Below, piece after piece: positions 9,944-22,092 of a stretch of 64,000 bases of DNA. The DNA comes from Rhypophila decipiens (Eukaryota > Ascomycota > Sordariomycetes > Sordariales > Naviculisporaceae). The notes under the pieces were generated by a model. That model ran no database searches and was not told the origin of the DNA. It worked only from the letters and a program-made list of their open reading frames with translations. The stretch lies in the NCBI GenBank assembly GCA_033297075.1, contig MU858057.1, forward strand, positions 432,101-496,100, in the 5' to 3' direction. The stretch's first letter is position 1, and each line of letters opens with the position of its first letter. The position numbers were made by a program, and so were the translations under genes.

Positions 9944-12661
9944 ATGTCTCTTGTATCCGAGTTAGTACTCTTCCGGGGCTTTCGATACAACTCAGTCTTT
10001 GCTCTCGCTGTCTAATGTTGCTTGACTGTCATTAACACGGGTTTTAGTGCCGTCACGAGCGTCGACTCAAAGGTTGACTTGGTCTCAAATGTATCTTTGG
10101 CCACTCAAGACCCCGAAGATGAGGAGCAAAAATTCAGCCCTGCCGCACTAGGCGCGGAGTCTTCACCTCGCATCGTCGAGCTCTTGCGTATCGTGAAGGC
10201 CCTGTCTCAGTATCCAGCTTTGGAACAGGACATCCAGATTGCACGTATCGAGGCTTTGTTGGTCCAGTCCGGTCTCCCCAAGAGGGAGTTTCCCCGATCC
10301 CAGGTCCGCGATGAGGAGGAGGAGAATGAGGAGGAAGAGGAGGAGCTCGAGGGCCAGGAGCTAGCTGCAGCTCAGTTCGAGAATGATGTGGAGTGGCTTC
10401 TGCTCGGCAAGGCCGCCGTCCAGATCTATGGTCTCGTTATGCAGACGCTCCTCGATCAAATCATTCCCTTGAGCGAAGACATATGGTACTGGGATGACAT
10501 TGTGCACTCTTATCGGTACAGCTGTCTGTACACTGTGCAATCGTCGCCCTTGCGTATGTGGGCATGGACGACAGACATCTACCAAGATAGCATCTACCGG
10601 TTTCGACAGTTGCGTCAGGACCTTTCTGGCCAGAAAACCGTTCGGGGAACCGAAAAGGAAGGCGGAGAGATGGGTACGGCCAAGGAAACCGAGGACGAGA
10701 AAATCGTCAAGGAAAAACGAAACCAGACCAACACCGGACAAGAGGGCCTATTCATTAAGAATGATGGGAGCCCTCCCCTTTCGCAAGAGGAGGCCCAAAC
10801 TAAGAATACTGTGAGCCTTCCCCCGCACGTGAGGAGCCCCAAATTAAAGTTTCTGGGTGGTCCTCTCCGCAGCATGAGGAACCCCAGTTAAAGAGACCTT
10901 GGTCCCCCTTTCCCAACCCTGAGGATATCGAAATTAAGAATGCTTTAGGCCTTTGCACTAACACTACGGGACCCCAACTCAAGGATGCTGGGACTCCTCG
11001 GCCTACAGATGAAGATACCCAAACTAAGAATGCCGGAGGCTTCTTCACCAGAAGTGCTAGGGGCCTGTCCACTAACAACGCGGAATCACAAGGGCAACAG
11101 GATGACGAGGCAGTGGCGCAGGTCCGTGTCGGTGCGGACGTGGAATCGAGCACAGCTGTCGCGGCATCTCGCAAGGCCGGTCTTACAGCTGCATGGGGGG
11201 AATTCTACTCGATTGTGAGGCAAAGTATCGCCGAGAGATCTATCGGTGACCTTCGGCGCCGCGTCCTGTCCCCGGTTGACGTCTCTCGTGCAGAAGCCCG
11301 AAGAAAAAGGGCGGACCTGCTTAGAGTCAAGGCTACCACGGCGGCCGGCCTCGGCATGCTGATGGCAGAAGGGTTCAACTTCAACTCGCCAACAGCAAGT
11401 GACCATGACAAGACTCTTGGTTGGAGGGGCGTGCTGGAACGAAGTGTTTATCTGATGGATATGCTACTGCAGAATATCACAGCAGCCCGGGACTTGGAGA
11501 TGTCAGCGTTCGAGGACAAGGTCTTCGAGACGGTCTATGAGGACCCAGACCTCGCGGTCAAGGCATTCCAGTTCAATACGAAACGGAAGACGTCGCAGAT
11601 TGCAACGCGCCTGCTCAATATCCTGCGGGAAAGCTACCCGTACCATGTTTCCGAGTTTTCGGTGCTACGAGAGGAGAATGGGCGACCGTCAAGACTTGTG
11701 CGATATTGGCTGCCGGCGGTAGCTCTGCTTGCTTCATCATCTACCCTCCTCCGCATTTTTGTCCGCAGAAAGCAAGACATAGCCACGTGGATTCGGGAGC
11801 TGGGTGCTACCACGCGTGATTTTTACCTCAACTGGGTTGTGGAACCTGTTCGCAAAATCATTGCCACTATCCGGCATGACAACAACAGCGAGATCGCTCT
11901 CATGAGCCGCGATAGCCTCAAGGCAGACCGGGAGAGTCTGGAAAGAATGGTTGTGGATTTTGCCTTGGATAGGCCCGACATTGCTGTCGGTGCGAGCACC
12001 ATCAGCGAGAGCCAAATTGCCGATATCCGGGCAAAGGTCGGGGAAGGAGATGTGACACCCATCTTGAAGGCCTACGAAAGGGATCTGCGGAAGCCGTTCG
12101 TAGGTGCGATCAAGGGAGATTTGGTTCGGGCGCTGCTGGTACAGATCCAAAAGACCAAGGTTGACCTCGAGGTTGCTATCAGTGGAATCGATTCACTTCT
12201 TAAAAGCCAGGAGCTGGTCTTTGGATTTGTTGGGCTGACGCCCGGAGTCCTTGGTGAGTACATTTCTGATTCCTTTCCGATAACCTTTGAAGACGGAAAA
12301 GGCTAACGAATGGCAAACAGTGTCACTTGCCGTGTTCCGATATCTAGGTACCATCTTGGGCGGCCGTGTGGGTCTAAAGAGGTCCCAGAAGGCGCGGCGT
12401 GGTGTCCGCGTGCTGCGTAATATTCACCGTATCCTTGCGGAGGCCATCCCTCGAGAGCAGAAGCATCTCTCGTACCAGGATCACGGACTCCTCGTCTACG
12501 AGGTGCACGTGTTGCGTAACCTTGCAAGGGGGATGCTTCCATCCGATATTGAGAAGGAGTTTATCGAAGACCTTGGTGATCTGGCTAATCTCAAGAGTGT
12601 CCAGGCACAGGTGAGGACGGGCGACAGGATTCGGTGGGCATACCCCGAGCTGTGGAAATGA
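9944..12661 (+). CDS. NCA2: Nca2-like mitochondrial protein (ATP synthase subunit expression)
   Basis: Proposed exons are 9944-9960, 10048-10810, 10873-12253 and 12321-12661, giving 833 residues. In yeast, Nca2 acts with Nca3 on expression of mitochondrially encoded Atp6 and Atp8. The conserved parts are the N-terminus (MSLVSDAV...), the central 'YWDDI' region, the block around 'FNTKRKTSQIATRLLNIL', a hydrophobic segment in 'VRYWLPAVALLASSSTLLR', and a C-terminal NCA2 domain ending 'RWAYPELWK'. The first exon is 17 nt. Intron 3 has a GCTAAC branch site. Intron 2 is uncertain: the upstream frame stops at 10891, the downstream frame is open from 10804, and both run through a degenerate 45-bp repeat. 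A GTGAGC donor at 10811 with an acceptor at 10872 (or 10887) restores one frame. A frameshift or sequencing error is the alternative. Confidence 0.85.
10756..11080 (+). repeat. Degenerate 45-bp coding minisatellite in NCA2
   Basis: A motif like 'TAAGAATGC' recurs at 10756, 10801, 10845, 10889, 10935, about 10980, 11025 and 11073, at spacings of 45, 44, 44, 46, 45, 45 and 48. Each unit ends near a Glu-Glu-x-Pro-Gln coding string. The 44-bp units shift the reading frame by one. Confidence 0.8.
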
Positions 12662-13843
12662 TTTTGATGATGATATGGTGCATCTTATAAATCGTAACAA
12701 CAACAGCAAGCGATGGTCTTAGAGGCGGTTTAGATCACATCCTGTGATAGTTTGCTGTACAACATTAGCCATGGTCAAACTGGACCTGGAAACACGAAAT
12801 ATGAGAAATGGATTAATGGGTATACATTTCACATACCCATTTGTTGTCATGGTAGAGCATTTACACCGTGATGCTTCAAGTTGTCTTCTGACCCCCTAGG
12901 ACTCCACAAACGCCCCACGACCACCCTTGTGCGATGACCCCTTTTTGAAAACCACGGCTACGGATACAATCGAGGTTTTTGTGCAACATATACCCCCGTA
13001 CAGTTCAAACTTTGCCAGCAAAGGTCAATAAAACGGCCCGTTATTTGGTAGTCACAACGGGGAAATTTTGACATATTAGGGCGTGTGAAAGGCCACGCGC
13101 TGACTTTTAGAGTGCCAATACGGTAATGTACAGTACTGTATGTAGCCTGAGCCTCAGAGAAGCGCCTCCCAGGTCCCCTTTCTACGACCGTAGTCCCACA
13201 GCCATTCCAGATTGTCCGATGCGTCATCAACCGCCGTTCTCTGGCCCCCGCAACATCAACTCCAGTACCGTTGTAAATGATACGGTTCTCAGATGGACTG
13301 CACATAACTTCCGTCCTTCCTTCTTTGCTTCGGTGAGCTGTCACAACGCAGACTAGTACTACAGAGCGCCAAACAACAAATCGGAACGTAACTCAAAATT
13401 TAGCTTGAACTTTGTACCTACATAGCCCACCCAGTCAAACTCTGGAAACCTGCATCTGTCCTAGTACGCAGTATACTAGTACAATCGTACACGTTGAGGT
13501 TGCCTGTCTTCGAGTTCCAGTCCCACTTGTCGCACCAAACTCAATCATCGCATCCCCCACGCAAACCAAGCCGATCAGTCTGCGCTCCGCCAACCTCACT
13601 GACAGCGCTTCGCAACAACCAACGAACGGGACACTTTCTCGATCCGCCCAAACAACAGTCCTTTGAATCCCATCTTGCCATATCCATAACATCCAACGAC
13701 CCACCTCCATCTTGGCCTGCCAAACGAAAGCGACTCCACGAAACCGACATCCTTGTTGGCTTCTAACACCAACCACAAGACAATCCCCCGACAGAACAAA
13801 ACCGAGAACCTTGGTGGCGGCAACATATATTCTCTAGCCCAAC
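12662..13843. other. NCA2-SEC4 intergenic region
   Basis: The NCA2 3' region and the SEC4 promoter and leader. The last 400 bases are CA-rich, as fungal leaders often are. No gene is seen. Confidence 0.5.
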
Positions 13844-14732
<889 letters not shown>

Positions 14733-16108
14733 ATATTGACCGCTTCTCTTCTCTTTTTTGCTATCTATGCATAGGATGAAAGAAATGGCATGCTCTCTTT
14801 TCTGACATCATCACCCCGTCTAACGTTTTAGGTGTGTCTGAGCTGATGAGGGTCGGCTTCGCATTGTATAACGGGAGGGCGAGCGAAACATGGGACGGAA
14901 TCATATCATGGGCATGGCTCGCGTCGACTGGGCGACTCAATTTTCTCCCATCACCCGGGCCTTTGAAGCGAATCTCGGCGGGATCATTACAATGTCCTCC
15001 TCCAATCGAACCGACCATTCGACCAGAAAGAGAAAAGGGAAAACGATAGATACGGGAGACGGTGACATATCAAGAAAAAGAACAGGCAAAGGGGAACTGA
15101 GGAATGAAGCGTATAAAGCATGACAGACGGAAGAAACCTGCCTGTACGAGGTATGAGATTGGGTGGATGTTATGGCCAACGCTAATGAAGGGAATTCTAA
15201 ATGGGACTTATCGGCGGCCTGAAAGCAGGTTTCAAGAACCAGACAGGCAGACAGGCTCAACGGGGCTCTTGTTTTCTGGTCTTTACTCTTCGCTTCAAAA
15301 CCCCTGCTGTTGTTGTTTCCAGCTCCTTCATCCTGCCCGGACACATGGTACATGTTGGACCTCTTTTTTTGTTGTGCTTGTTGGGCTCTTCGGGGCTTGG
15401 CAGGAGGAGTTTTTCCTTCTTTTTTTCCCCTTTCTTTTCCCTTATCATATGGAGTTTTGTAATGTTTCCCTTTTTTTTTTCCTTTCCTTATTCATTGCTT
15501 GTTTTCGGGTGGGTGGTGGATATCTTCTTTTTTTTGCTCCGTTTCCTGTTCTCTTTCTTCTGCTCCTCCGTAGCCAGGTATTCCCCGACTTGCTTCGCCT
15601 AAATAACCTACCTATCTTGTCTCAGGTACTTCAGGTACCTCGGGTACCTAACTTGTCTATCTGTATTGTATTCTTATCCCTTCTTTTTCTATTGATTGAG
15701 AGAAGTGTGAATACCAAGCAAGAAAGGAAAAGAGGAATTCAAGTTACCAGGAACCGTAAACTACAGTGAAAGATTTGTTATAAAAATTCTGTCTTTCCTT
15801 GTCTTGAAAGACCTTTCTCCCCACCATTCCAATAACTCTCTATACTGGTAGCCGTTGTTTGTGATGGCCCATTTCCAGGTTAATTTTTGTGTGTCTGGGT
15901 TCCTTCTGAAACAGGCTTTGCTTTATCCTTAATTCCCCCATCATATTCCTGTTCTCGCCGTGACTAAGTAACCAAACAAGACACATACTCTCCTTCTTGA
16001 CTGACCGCCTGCTTGCACCGTAACTGCCAGTCAAGCCATCCGACCCCTCACCCTCCCTCCTTATAAGCCAGGTCTATGTTTCTTTTGCTGGTATGGCCGA
16101 GCCCTCTG
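14733..16108. other. Convergent SEC4 / ARP5 3' region
   Basis: T-rich tracts at about 15360-15560 and a short palindrome built on GGTACC near 15636-15650. No gene is supported. Confidence 0.5.
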
Positions 16109-18613
16109 CTAGACAAAGGCATTGCCCATATCATGTTCCTGTTCACGAGAAAAAAGAGGCACGGTTAGTCACCAGACAGGCAGAGCAAGAGACAAAAGGG
16201 AGAACACAAACATACCTTGATATACTCAGCTCCCTTCTCAAGATACTCCTCCCTACTAACCATAGCCCTCTTCATATCCGACGTGCCCGCCCAGCCCGCA
16301 GCGCCCCTCCAAGCATCCAGCACGGCGTTCTTCGCCCGCCGAATAACAATCGGACTCCCAGCAGGCAACAAGCTCGTCAGTCCCGACCTCAACCGCTCAT
16401 CAAAGTTCTCAAACAATGTATTCCCCCCCGTCAGGAAAATATCCTTGAGAAAATCATCCCTCTCCAAGCCCGAAATGCCCGTAAGCCTCTGCGTCAAAAT
16501 ATCCCCCGCAATCTCGAGAATCCCGGCCTGGTCGATCCCCGCAATAGCGCTAGGCTGGAACAGGACCTCCGGGACGCGGATCCGCTCAACATTCAGATGG
16601 ATCCTGTGCGTCTCGGCCGCAGAGCCGGGATCAAACGGCCGGGGCCCGTACCGAAACGCGTGGAGCAATGACTTGCTCCAGTCATTCTGCGCCTCGAGGG
16701 TATGTTCGTACGTGAAATCCTTGTCGTACTCGAGCAGGTCGTGCTCCAGGGCGCGCACCGAGGCCTCGAGGTCCTCTTCGGCTTCTTCCTCGTCGTCGCT
16801 GTCGCCTTTGTTAGCACCAATCGCGACACTCCGATAAACGCCCCAGTCATTGTCGTCGGCACCAAAATCATCGTCGTCGCCGCCCCGACGACGCTTGCGG
16901 CCCCCTGCACCCGTGGGCGTGTCGGAGGCAAGATTGGCAATGTTCTTCATGCGGATCTGGCTAGCCAGGGACTTGCGGTTGCCGAGATCGGCCTTGAGCC
17001 GGTCTCGCTCCTTGATCTGGGCTAATTTTGCCAGACGAGCCTGGCGCTTGTCTTCTAGCCACCCTTCGAGGTCATTCGTCCGGCGCTCCTCGTCCAGTCT
17101 CGCCTCTTCTGCTATCCTCGCCTTTTCGGCTTCTTTCTCCGCCTTGGCTCGTGCCCGCGCGTCGTGGTTCGATTTGAGCAGTCGTTGCTGGCGCTTTTGT
17201 TTTAGGCCTGCCTCATCTAGCTGATCATCCGGGACATCGAGGAGGCTGAAGTCGGGGGCTTCTGCAGCTTCTTCCTCTTGCTCGCCACCCAGGTCTTTGG
17301 TGCGGGCCTTCTTAATGGCCCGCTCGAGGTCCTTGACCAGCCGTTCGAGATGGTTCTCGTCCTTGACTTCGGCATCGTCGAGGATGCGCTTGGTTTCCTT
17401 TTTGTTTTGGTCTACGAGCCTCCGTTGGACGTCTTTGTAGTACTCGAGCTCCTGCTCCTTTTTCATCAGGCGCTCCAGACGCATCTTGGCAGCTTGCTCT
17501 TGGAGTCTGCGACCGCTCTCCTTTTTCCTCTCGGCGATGCGGGCGAGTTCCTCTTCGGTCTTTTGGACGATGACTTCCTCTGTGTAGGGGTACTGAATGA
17601 TACGTTCTCTGTCTTCCAGGCCGGTCCAGTCCATGAACTTGGAAAGCTCCTGGTCGTAGTCTTTGGAGACGTAGCAGAACTCCCGAACCATCCACTCTGT
17701 CTGTGAGGTGTTCAATTTACCGGGGAATCCCGTGTGATACTTGAGCTTGATCAGCTTGAGCATATACTCGGCAGCATGCCATCCACCCCAGTTCAGCCTT
17801 ATAGCCTGGGCTAGCATGGCCTTTTGATTGTACACGGGTATCAGATGTGTTGAGCTGTACGATGAGGACACCACGAGCCCCGTATTTCCTTGATTGTGAC
17901 GGTACGAGAACAACGAGTCGATACCGTAAGTTACGCCCGGAGCTCCGTAGCATTCAAAGAGAATCTCGGTCATGGCTAGAGACATGTGTAAGCCGGTGAT
18001 TCTGGGAGTAAGAAGGCGCAGAACTCACATTTTCTGGAGTAGGGAAGGTTGGCCACTGCCTCTGTCATAACGACAGGCATGTCAATTGCTCCCTCTACGC
18101 CATTCAAACCAAGCTTGATGAATACGTGGTCTAGGACGTGCTCCATGACGTCCCAGTTGCTGACAATGCCAGTTCCAGCTTCAAAGGCATTACGAATGTG
18201 GCCCCGGGCAGTAGTGTCGGCGTAGCAATCTGTGCCGGCAAACGAGAATGTCTTTCCCAGCTTTCGATCTCTGTATTTGGCCATTATCGGAGGTATCGAC
18301 AGCCGTGGTTGGTCCTCGAAGGACCAGCCGGCGCGAACGGCTGACGAGCCTGGATGGATGCGATGGATGGGTTAGCAACCTGGGTCAAAGATGTGTCAAA
18401 GGCACAATTCATGACTTGAGATAGCGACATACCATTGTCAATGACAATGACTGCGTTCCCTTCCGGTTGGGCCAGCGCGCGTTCATGGCCGTCTGCCTGC
18501 GGCGGCAAGTACTTTTCGAACCGAGCTTCCTTGACCGTGTATACCGTGGGAGGAGGTAGGGTTTTCCAGACATCCCGCGTGTTCACGGTCTCGTCAATGG
18601 CGCCCGGGGCCAT
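16109..18613 (-). CDS. ARP5: Actin-related protein Arp5, INO80 complex
   Basis: Exons 18613-18433, 18349-18029, 17975-16216 and 16138-16109 give 763 residues. Arp5 is a nuclear actin-fold subunit of the INO80 remodeller; with Ies6 it couples ATP hydrolysis to nucleosome sliding. The phosphate-1 loop VIDNGSSAVRAGW is formed across the first junction, and the actin signature LTGGNTLFENFDERL lies near the C-terminus. Between them is the Arp5-specific insertion (roughly 300-590), charged and coiled-coil rich, with a basic RKRRRGG then acidic stretches. The last coding exon is only 30 nt and gives the C-terminus EHDMGNAFV. Intron branch sites are visible (GCTAAC in intron 1). IES6, its partner gene, starts 1.5 kb upstream of the ARP5 start. 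Confidence 0.95.
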
Positions 18614-19260
18614 GTTTGGTTTCTGTGGCGGTGTGTGTAGCCTAGAGAAGCAGGTTTGGGGTGTGGGAGCGTTGGAATTGCGAATGCGCCAAACTCGTGA
18701 TAGAGGGTCAGCGTGTGCCTGGAGCAATGGCTGGATACTGATCAGCTGCTGGGTTCAGCTCTCAGGTTTTGTGATGTAGCATTATGGACCAAAAAAATGG
18801 CTGTCCCGGTTCGCCACAAAAGATATTTCACGGCGGTGAGCTAGTCGTATCCTGTACTGAAGCTCTCTTTTCCAAAATTCCAGAGGCGCAATTCAGTCTT
18901 CAGTTGGGACGTGTTTCACAGCACAGTGAATATTGTACAGTGTGACTGCGGCGATTGGGCACGGTTTGTAGCTCCGATGAACCCCACAACAAATCTGGGG
19001 ACGCAACGGCCCGGTACGGATATGATGATACTCATATCACGGCCTTGAACTGAATCAATGAGATTATCAATGTTGCATACTCTTTGTGCTGGAGTGAAAT
19101 ATGAAAATGAAAGGCAAAGGACTTGCATATTGTTCGTCTTTCATTTGAGGCACATGAATTGAAGCAGCGTTACGCTATCTTGGGTCTCGTCCACAGTGAA
19201 ATTACATGCCTTCTCTAATCTCAGCATGTCTGGTCTATATGTGCGGATTATATATGGCCG
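18614..19260. other. ARP5-DAD4 intergenic region
   Basis: The ARP5 promoter and DAD4 3' end. No gene or long repeat is seen. Confidence 0.5.
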
Positions 19261-19735
19261 TTATGAGGGATCCTTCAGGTTATCGGTAGCTGGTTACGAA
19301 ATATTAGTATTATATCCAATATGTGAGCTTCTCAGGAACGAATGAAGTGCTTACCTTCAAGATGAAAGAGTACGTTGGACTGGTAGTTTTTGAACATCTG
19401 GGCCACCAACTCGATGTTCATGTTCTGGATATTGATGTCCTGCACAAAGAGTCAATACATGATGAAGAAGGAAGAAAAGAACACAATCACCCACCTGGAG
19501 GCTCTTGTTCATGACGACAATGGCCTCGTTGAGTTTCTCCTGGAAAAAAGGAATATCGTGGTCAGTATCAGACGGGAGAAGCCGTAACACAACAGGCCAA
19601 GCGGGGGCTTCCACTTACAACATTGGTGATAATTCGCGACAGCAGCAGGTTCTGCTGATGCTCATGGGGGCTTTCCTAATCTCTCAATTAACCTGACGAC
19701 AATTCAGATAGATCGTATTTGGTCCAACGTACCAT
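19261..19735 (-). CDS. DAD4: DASH complex subunit Dad4
   Basis: Five coding exons: 19735-19733, 19675-19619, 19539-19495, 19439-19355 and 19289-19261. They encode exactly 72 residues, the normal Dad4 length. Dad4 is part of the DASH/Dam1 ring that couples kinetochores to microtubule ends. The sequence runs [71 protein letters not shown], matching fungal Dad4 throughout. All exon-intron junctions obey GT-AG. The first coding exon is just the ATG, followed directly by a GTACGT donor; the frame has no other upstream methionine. Every exon is too short for ORF-based gene finding. The start faces IES6 divergently, 353 bp apart. Confidence 0.93.
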
Positions 19736-20088
19736 TTTTTTGGTTTATTCAAGACACAATATTCTCGTGGCTGTTGTGCTGATCTTGTCCCGGATGTAAT
19801 TATTTACATTCTCACAAGTACACGTACTGAACGACACGACATGTTGTAAAACCCACTGCCCCTTTTGGTGGGGGTGAACGCCAACAGCTGCGGCGGGTCA
19901 CTTGCACAAACAGCCACTGTAACCAATCGGGTGGGAAGAAGCGGCAGAACCCTTGCGCATAGGAAGCTCCCACCCATCTCACGATCCAAGACCACCAACA
20001 CAATTCCCAATGACACCAACATAACTCACCTTCAGTCGTCGCAAACAGACCCAAACGACAAAGCCTTACCCCCGAAACCAACGGCAAA
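19736..20088. promoter_or_regulatory. Shared divergent promoter region, DAD4 / IES6
   Basis: 353 bp between the start codons of DAD4 (-) and IES6 (+). It must hold both leaders and both promoters. The IES6 side is CA-rich, as expected for a leader. No specific factor site is claimed. Confidence 0.6.
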
Positions 20089-20730
20089 ATGTCAAACCAA
20101 ACCCCAGAACAACAAGCAGCCCAAGCAGCGCACGTCGCGCTGATCGAGCAGCTCGACATCCACTCGATCCACAAGACCTTCCGCAACCCTCACTGGCGGC
20201 CCAACCAGCGCCGAAACAAGAACATCAAGACCATCCTCGGCGATGCCTCGCGCAAAGAAGCCTCGTCGGTGATCGCCACGCCCCAAGACAACAGCGGCGC
20301 GGCTACCCCAGCCGCCGCAGCTGGTGGTGCAGACGACGGGCTCTCCACAAGCGGTACCTCTACACCGGCAACAACTGCCAACGGCAACGGTAACAGCGCG
20401 TCAGGGATTCAAACAAACCTTGCACAAGCGTCTAGGAGTTTGTCGAAACTTGTGCTGGAGAAGAGTCTGAATGTTCCCCGGCCGACGAACGGTGGTGGGG
20501 TCGTGCCGTCGTCTGCGCCGACGGCTACGTACACTAATATCGAGAGCGCCCCGTCGCTGGCACCGCAGAGGCATTACTGTGATGTCACGGGGTTGCCGGG
20601 GCCGTATCTAGATCCCAAGACGAGGATGCGCTATCATAATCGCGAGGTGTTTGCTACTATTCGGAGTTTGCCAAATGGTGTTGGGGAGCAGTTCCTTGAA
20701 GCTAGGGGTGCTCATACGGTTCTTAAATAA
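20089..20730 (+). CDS. IES6: INO80 complex subunit Ies6 (YL1 C-terminal domain)
   Basis: A single exon of 213 residues. Ies6 binds Arp5 to form a detachable module of the INO80 chromatin remodeller. The N-terminus has the fungal Ies6 signature 'IHSIHKTFRNPHWRPNQRRNKNIKTILGD'-like block at about 23-52. The C-terminus (about 164-200) is a YL1_C domain: RHYCDVTGLPGPYLDPKTRMRY with the conserved Cys, Asp and Tyr. The 110 residues between are Ala/Ser/Thr/Gly-rich and probably disordered. The gene is divergent from DAD4, and ARP5 lies just beyond. A Swr1-type YL1 protein is much longer and acidic, so Ies6 is preferred. Confidence 0.93.
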   Translation: MSNQTPEQQAAQAAHVALIEQLDIHSIHKTFRNPHWRPNQRRNKNIKTILGDASRKEASSVIATPQDNSGAATPAAAAGGADDGLSTSGTSTPATTANGNGNSASGIQTNLAQASRSLSKLVLEKSLNVPRPTNGGGVVPSSAPTATYTNIESAPSLAPQRHYCDVTGLPGPYLDPKTRMRYHNREVFATIRSLPNGVGEQFLEARGAHTVLK

Positions 20731-22092
20731 GGGTTTATTTCTGTGGTAAACTTGGAATTGGTGTTTGTCGAGGTCAAGGTGGTAATGGCAGCATGGAGTT
20801 ACGGGGGTTATTATTTGGGTTATTCTACTCGGGCAAGGCACATGGGACATAAAAAATGAGGCAAGGCGTTTTTGGTTTATTTCAGTTTCATTGTATCATC
20901 TTTCAACTAGAATATATATCATATCATGGCATGGAGAAGAACTGTACGGCCAACAAAGTCAAGCCCCAACTACGCACTCGCTGCCTTTCAGCAGGCAAGA
21001 TGACAGTCGACGCTCCGGCTTAATCGTGGACAATGTTTGTTTTATGCCCGAGTCCAAATACGAGATTCGAAAGCGACAGATCACCAAGTAAGGACGGTAA
21101 GAACCCCAGACCCGGTTGCTATAGCATGCAAGCGCTACAGCCGTCGTGGCAATGATGATATGATCAAGGGGAAGGTGTAGCAATGATAAAAAGAGGTGGG
21201 AAATAAAACATAACAGAAATGAACAACCGATGTTGCTGAGGACCCTAGCTAGCCGGGGTGGGTACGGATGTCTGCCCCGGCCCCCAAGCCGCTGATATTC
21301 AAGGTCTAAAGGCGGCAATGATATACTCCGCGCGCGCTCCGTTGATCCCGGGTGGATGGTGTCGGCCGACATCGTGGGTTCGGATGAGAGGCCTTGACCT
21401 GCCATAGCCTCAAAGACGTGGGGGTTCTTGGACCGGTACTCATGAAAGTAGAAATGAAGCCGATACCAGGAAGATAAAGGAATCTGAGCTTCAGTGCATT
21501 TATTTACCGAGTTCGTGAGTGACATCCAGCTTGTCACTTTGACAAGGAGCAGACCACATTTCCTTGTGAGCTCTGCCTGGGTAAATAGAAAAAAGAAAAA
21601 AGAAAGCGAGAGTATTGGTATGGCTTCAAATTTATAGCTTTTCGCTCGAACCAATCAGCAACCGTCATGTGTAAGTGGATCCTCACAGCTCGAGGTCCGG
21701 CAGTGCCTTGCAGCTGGTGCCACAGCTTACCTTGCCTTGCAGCCAGCTGCGACCACATTGGACCCCCTTATTCGCATCTGACAGGGCAGGCAAGGAGAGT
21801 TCATTTCAAGCTGTCGTGTCGTGTTCACTTCTATCAACCAGCGACAAGAATTACGAAACTTTTGATTTGGGATGCCTGAACAAGAGCCACGGATCTCGCG
21901 CGAAAACGTACTTTTATAGCGATCAATCCCTCAAGTTTGTGTTGTCGAAAACGATCTCGCATTTGCAACCTTCAATTATCACCTGCAAAATTTCCCGACA
22001 TTCACCGGCTATTCGAACGAGCAAGGAAATATAGACAGACCACGGCATTGGAGAAAAGGGGAACGGGAAAACAAAAACACCAAACCGTCAAG
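20731..22092. other. IES6-GOT1 intergenic region
   Basis: 1.36 kb. One weak minus-strand ORF (20959-21405) is listed separately. The rest is the IES6 3' end and the GOT1 promoter and leader; nothing else is seen. Confidence 0.45.
20959..21405 (-). CDS. Possible small membrane protein, unrecognised
   Basis: An ATG at 21405 opens a 148-residue frame. About 55 polar residues come first, then two hydrophobic segments (around 'GCSFLLCFISHLFLSLLHL' and 'HIIIATTAVALACY') that could form a membrane hairpin, then a basic tail. I do not recognise a family, and no intron is needed. It may be a chance frame; I list it only because of the hydrophobic pattern and lack of other genes here. Confidence 0.25.
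   Translation of the reverse strand: MAGQGLSSEPTMSADTIHPGSTERARSISLPPLDLEYQRLGGRGRHPYPPRLARVLSNIGCSFLLCFISHLFLSLLHLPLDHIIIATTAVALACYSNRVWGSYRPYLVICRFRISYLDSGIKQTLSTIKPERRLSSCLLKGSECVVGA

Noticed and set aside
9944..12661. NCA2 as a pseudogene
   Set aside because: The coding quality on both sides of the repeat is intact and an acceptable intron restores frame, so a working gene is more likely.
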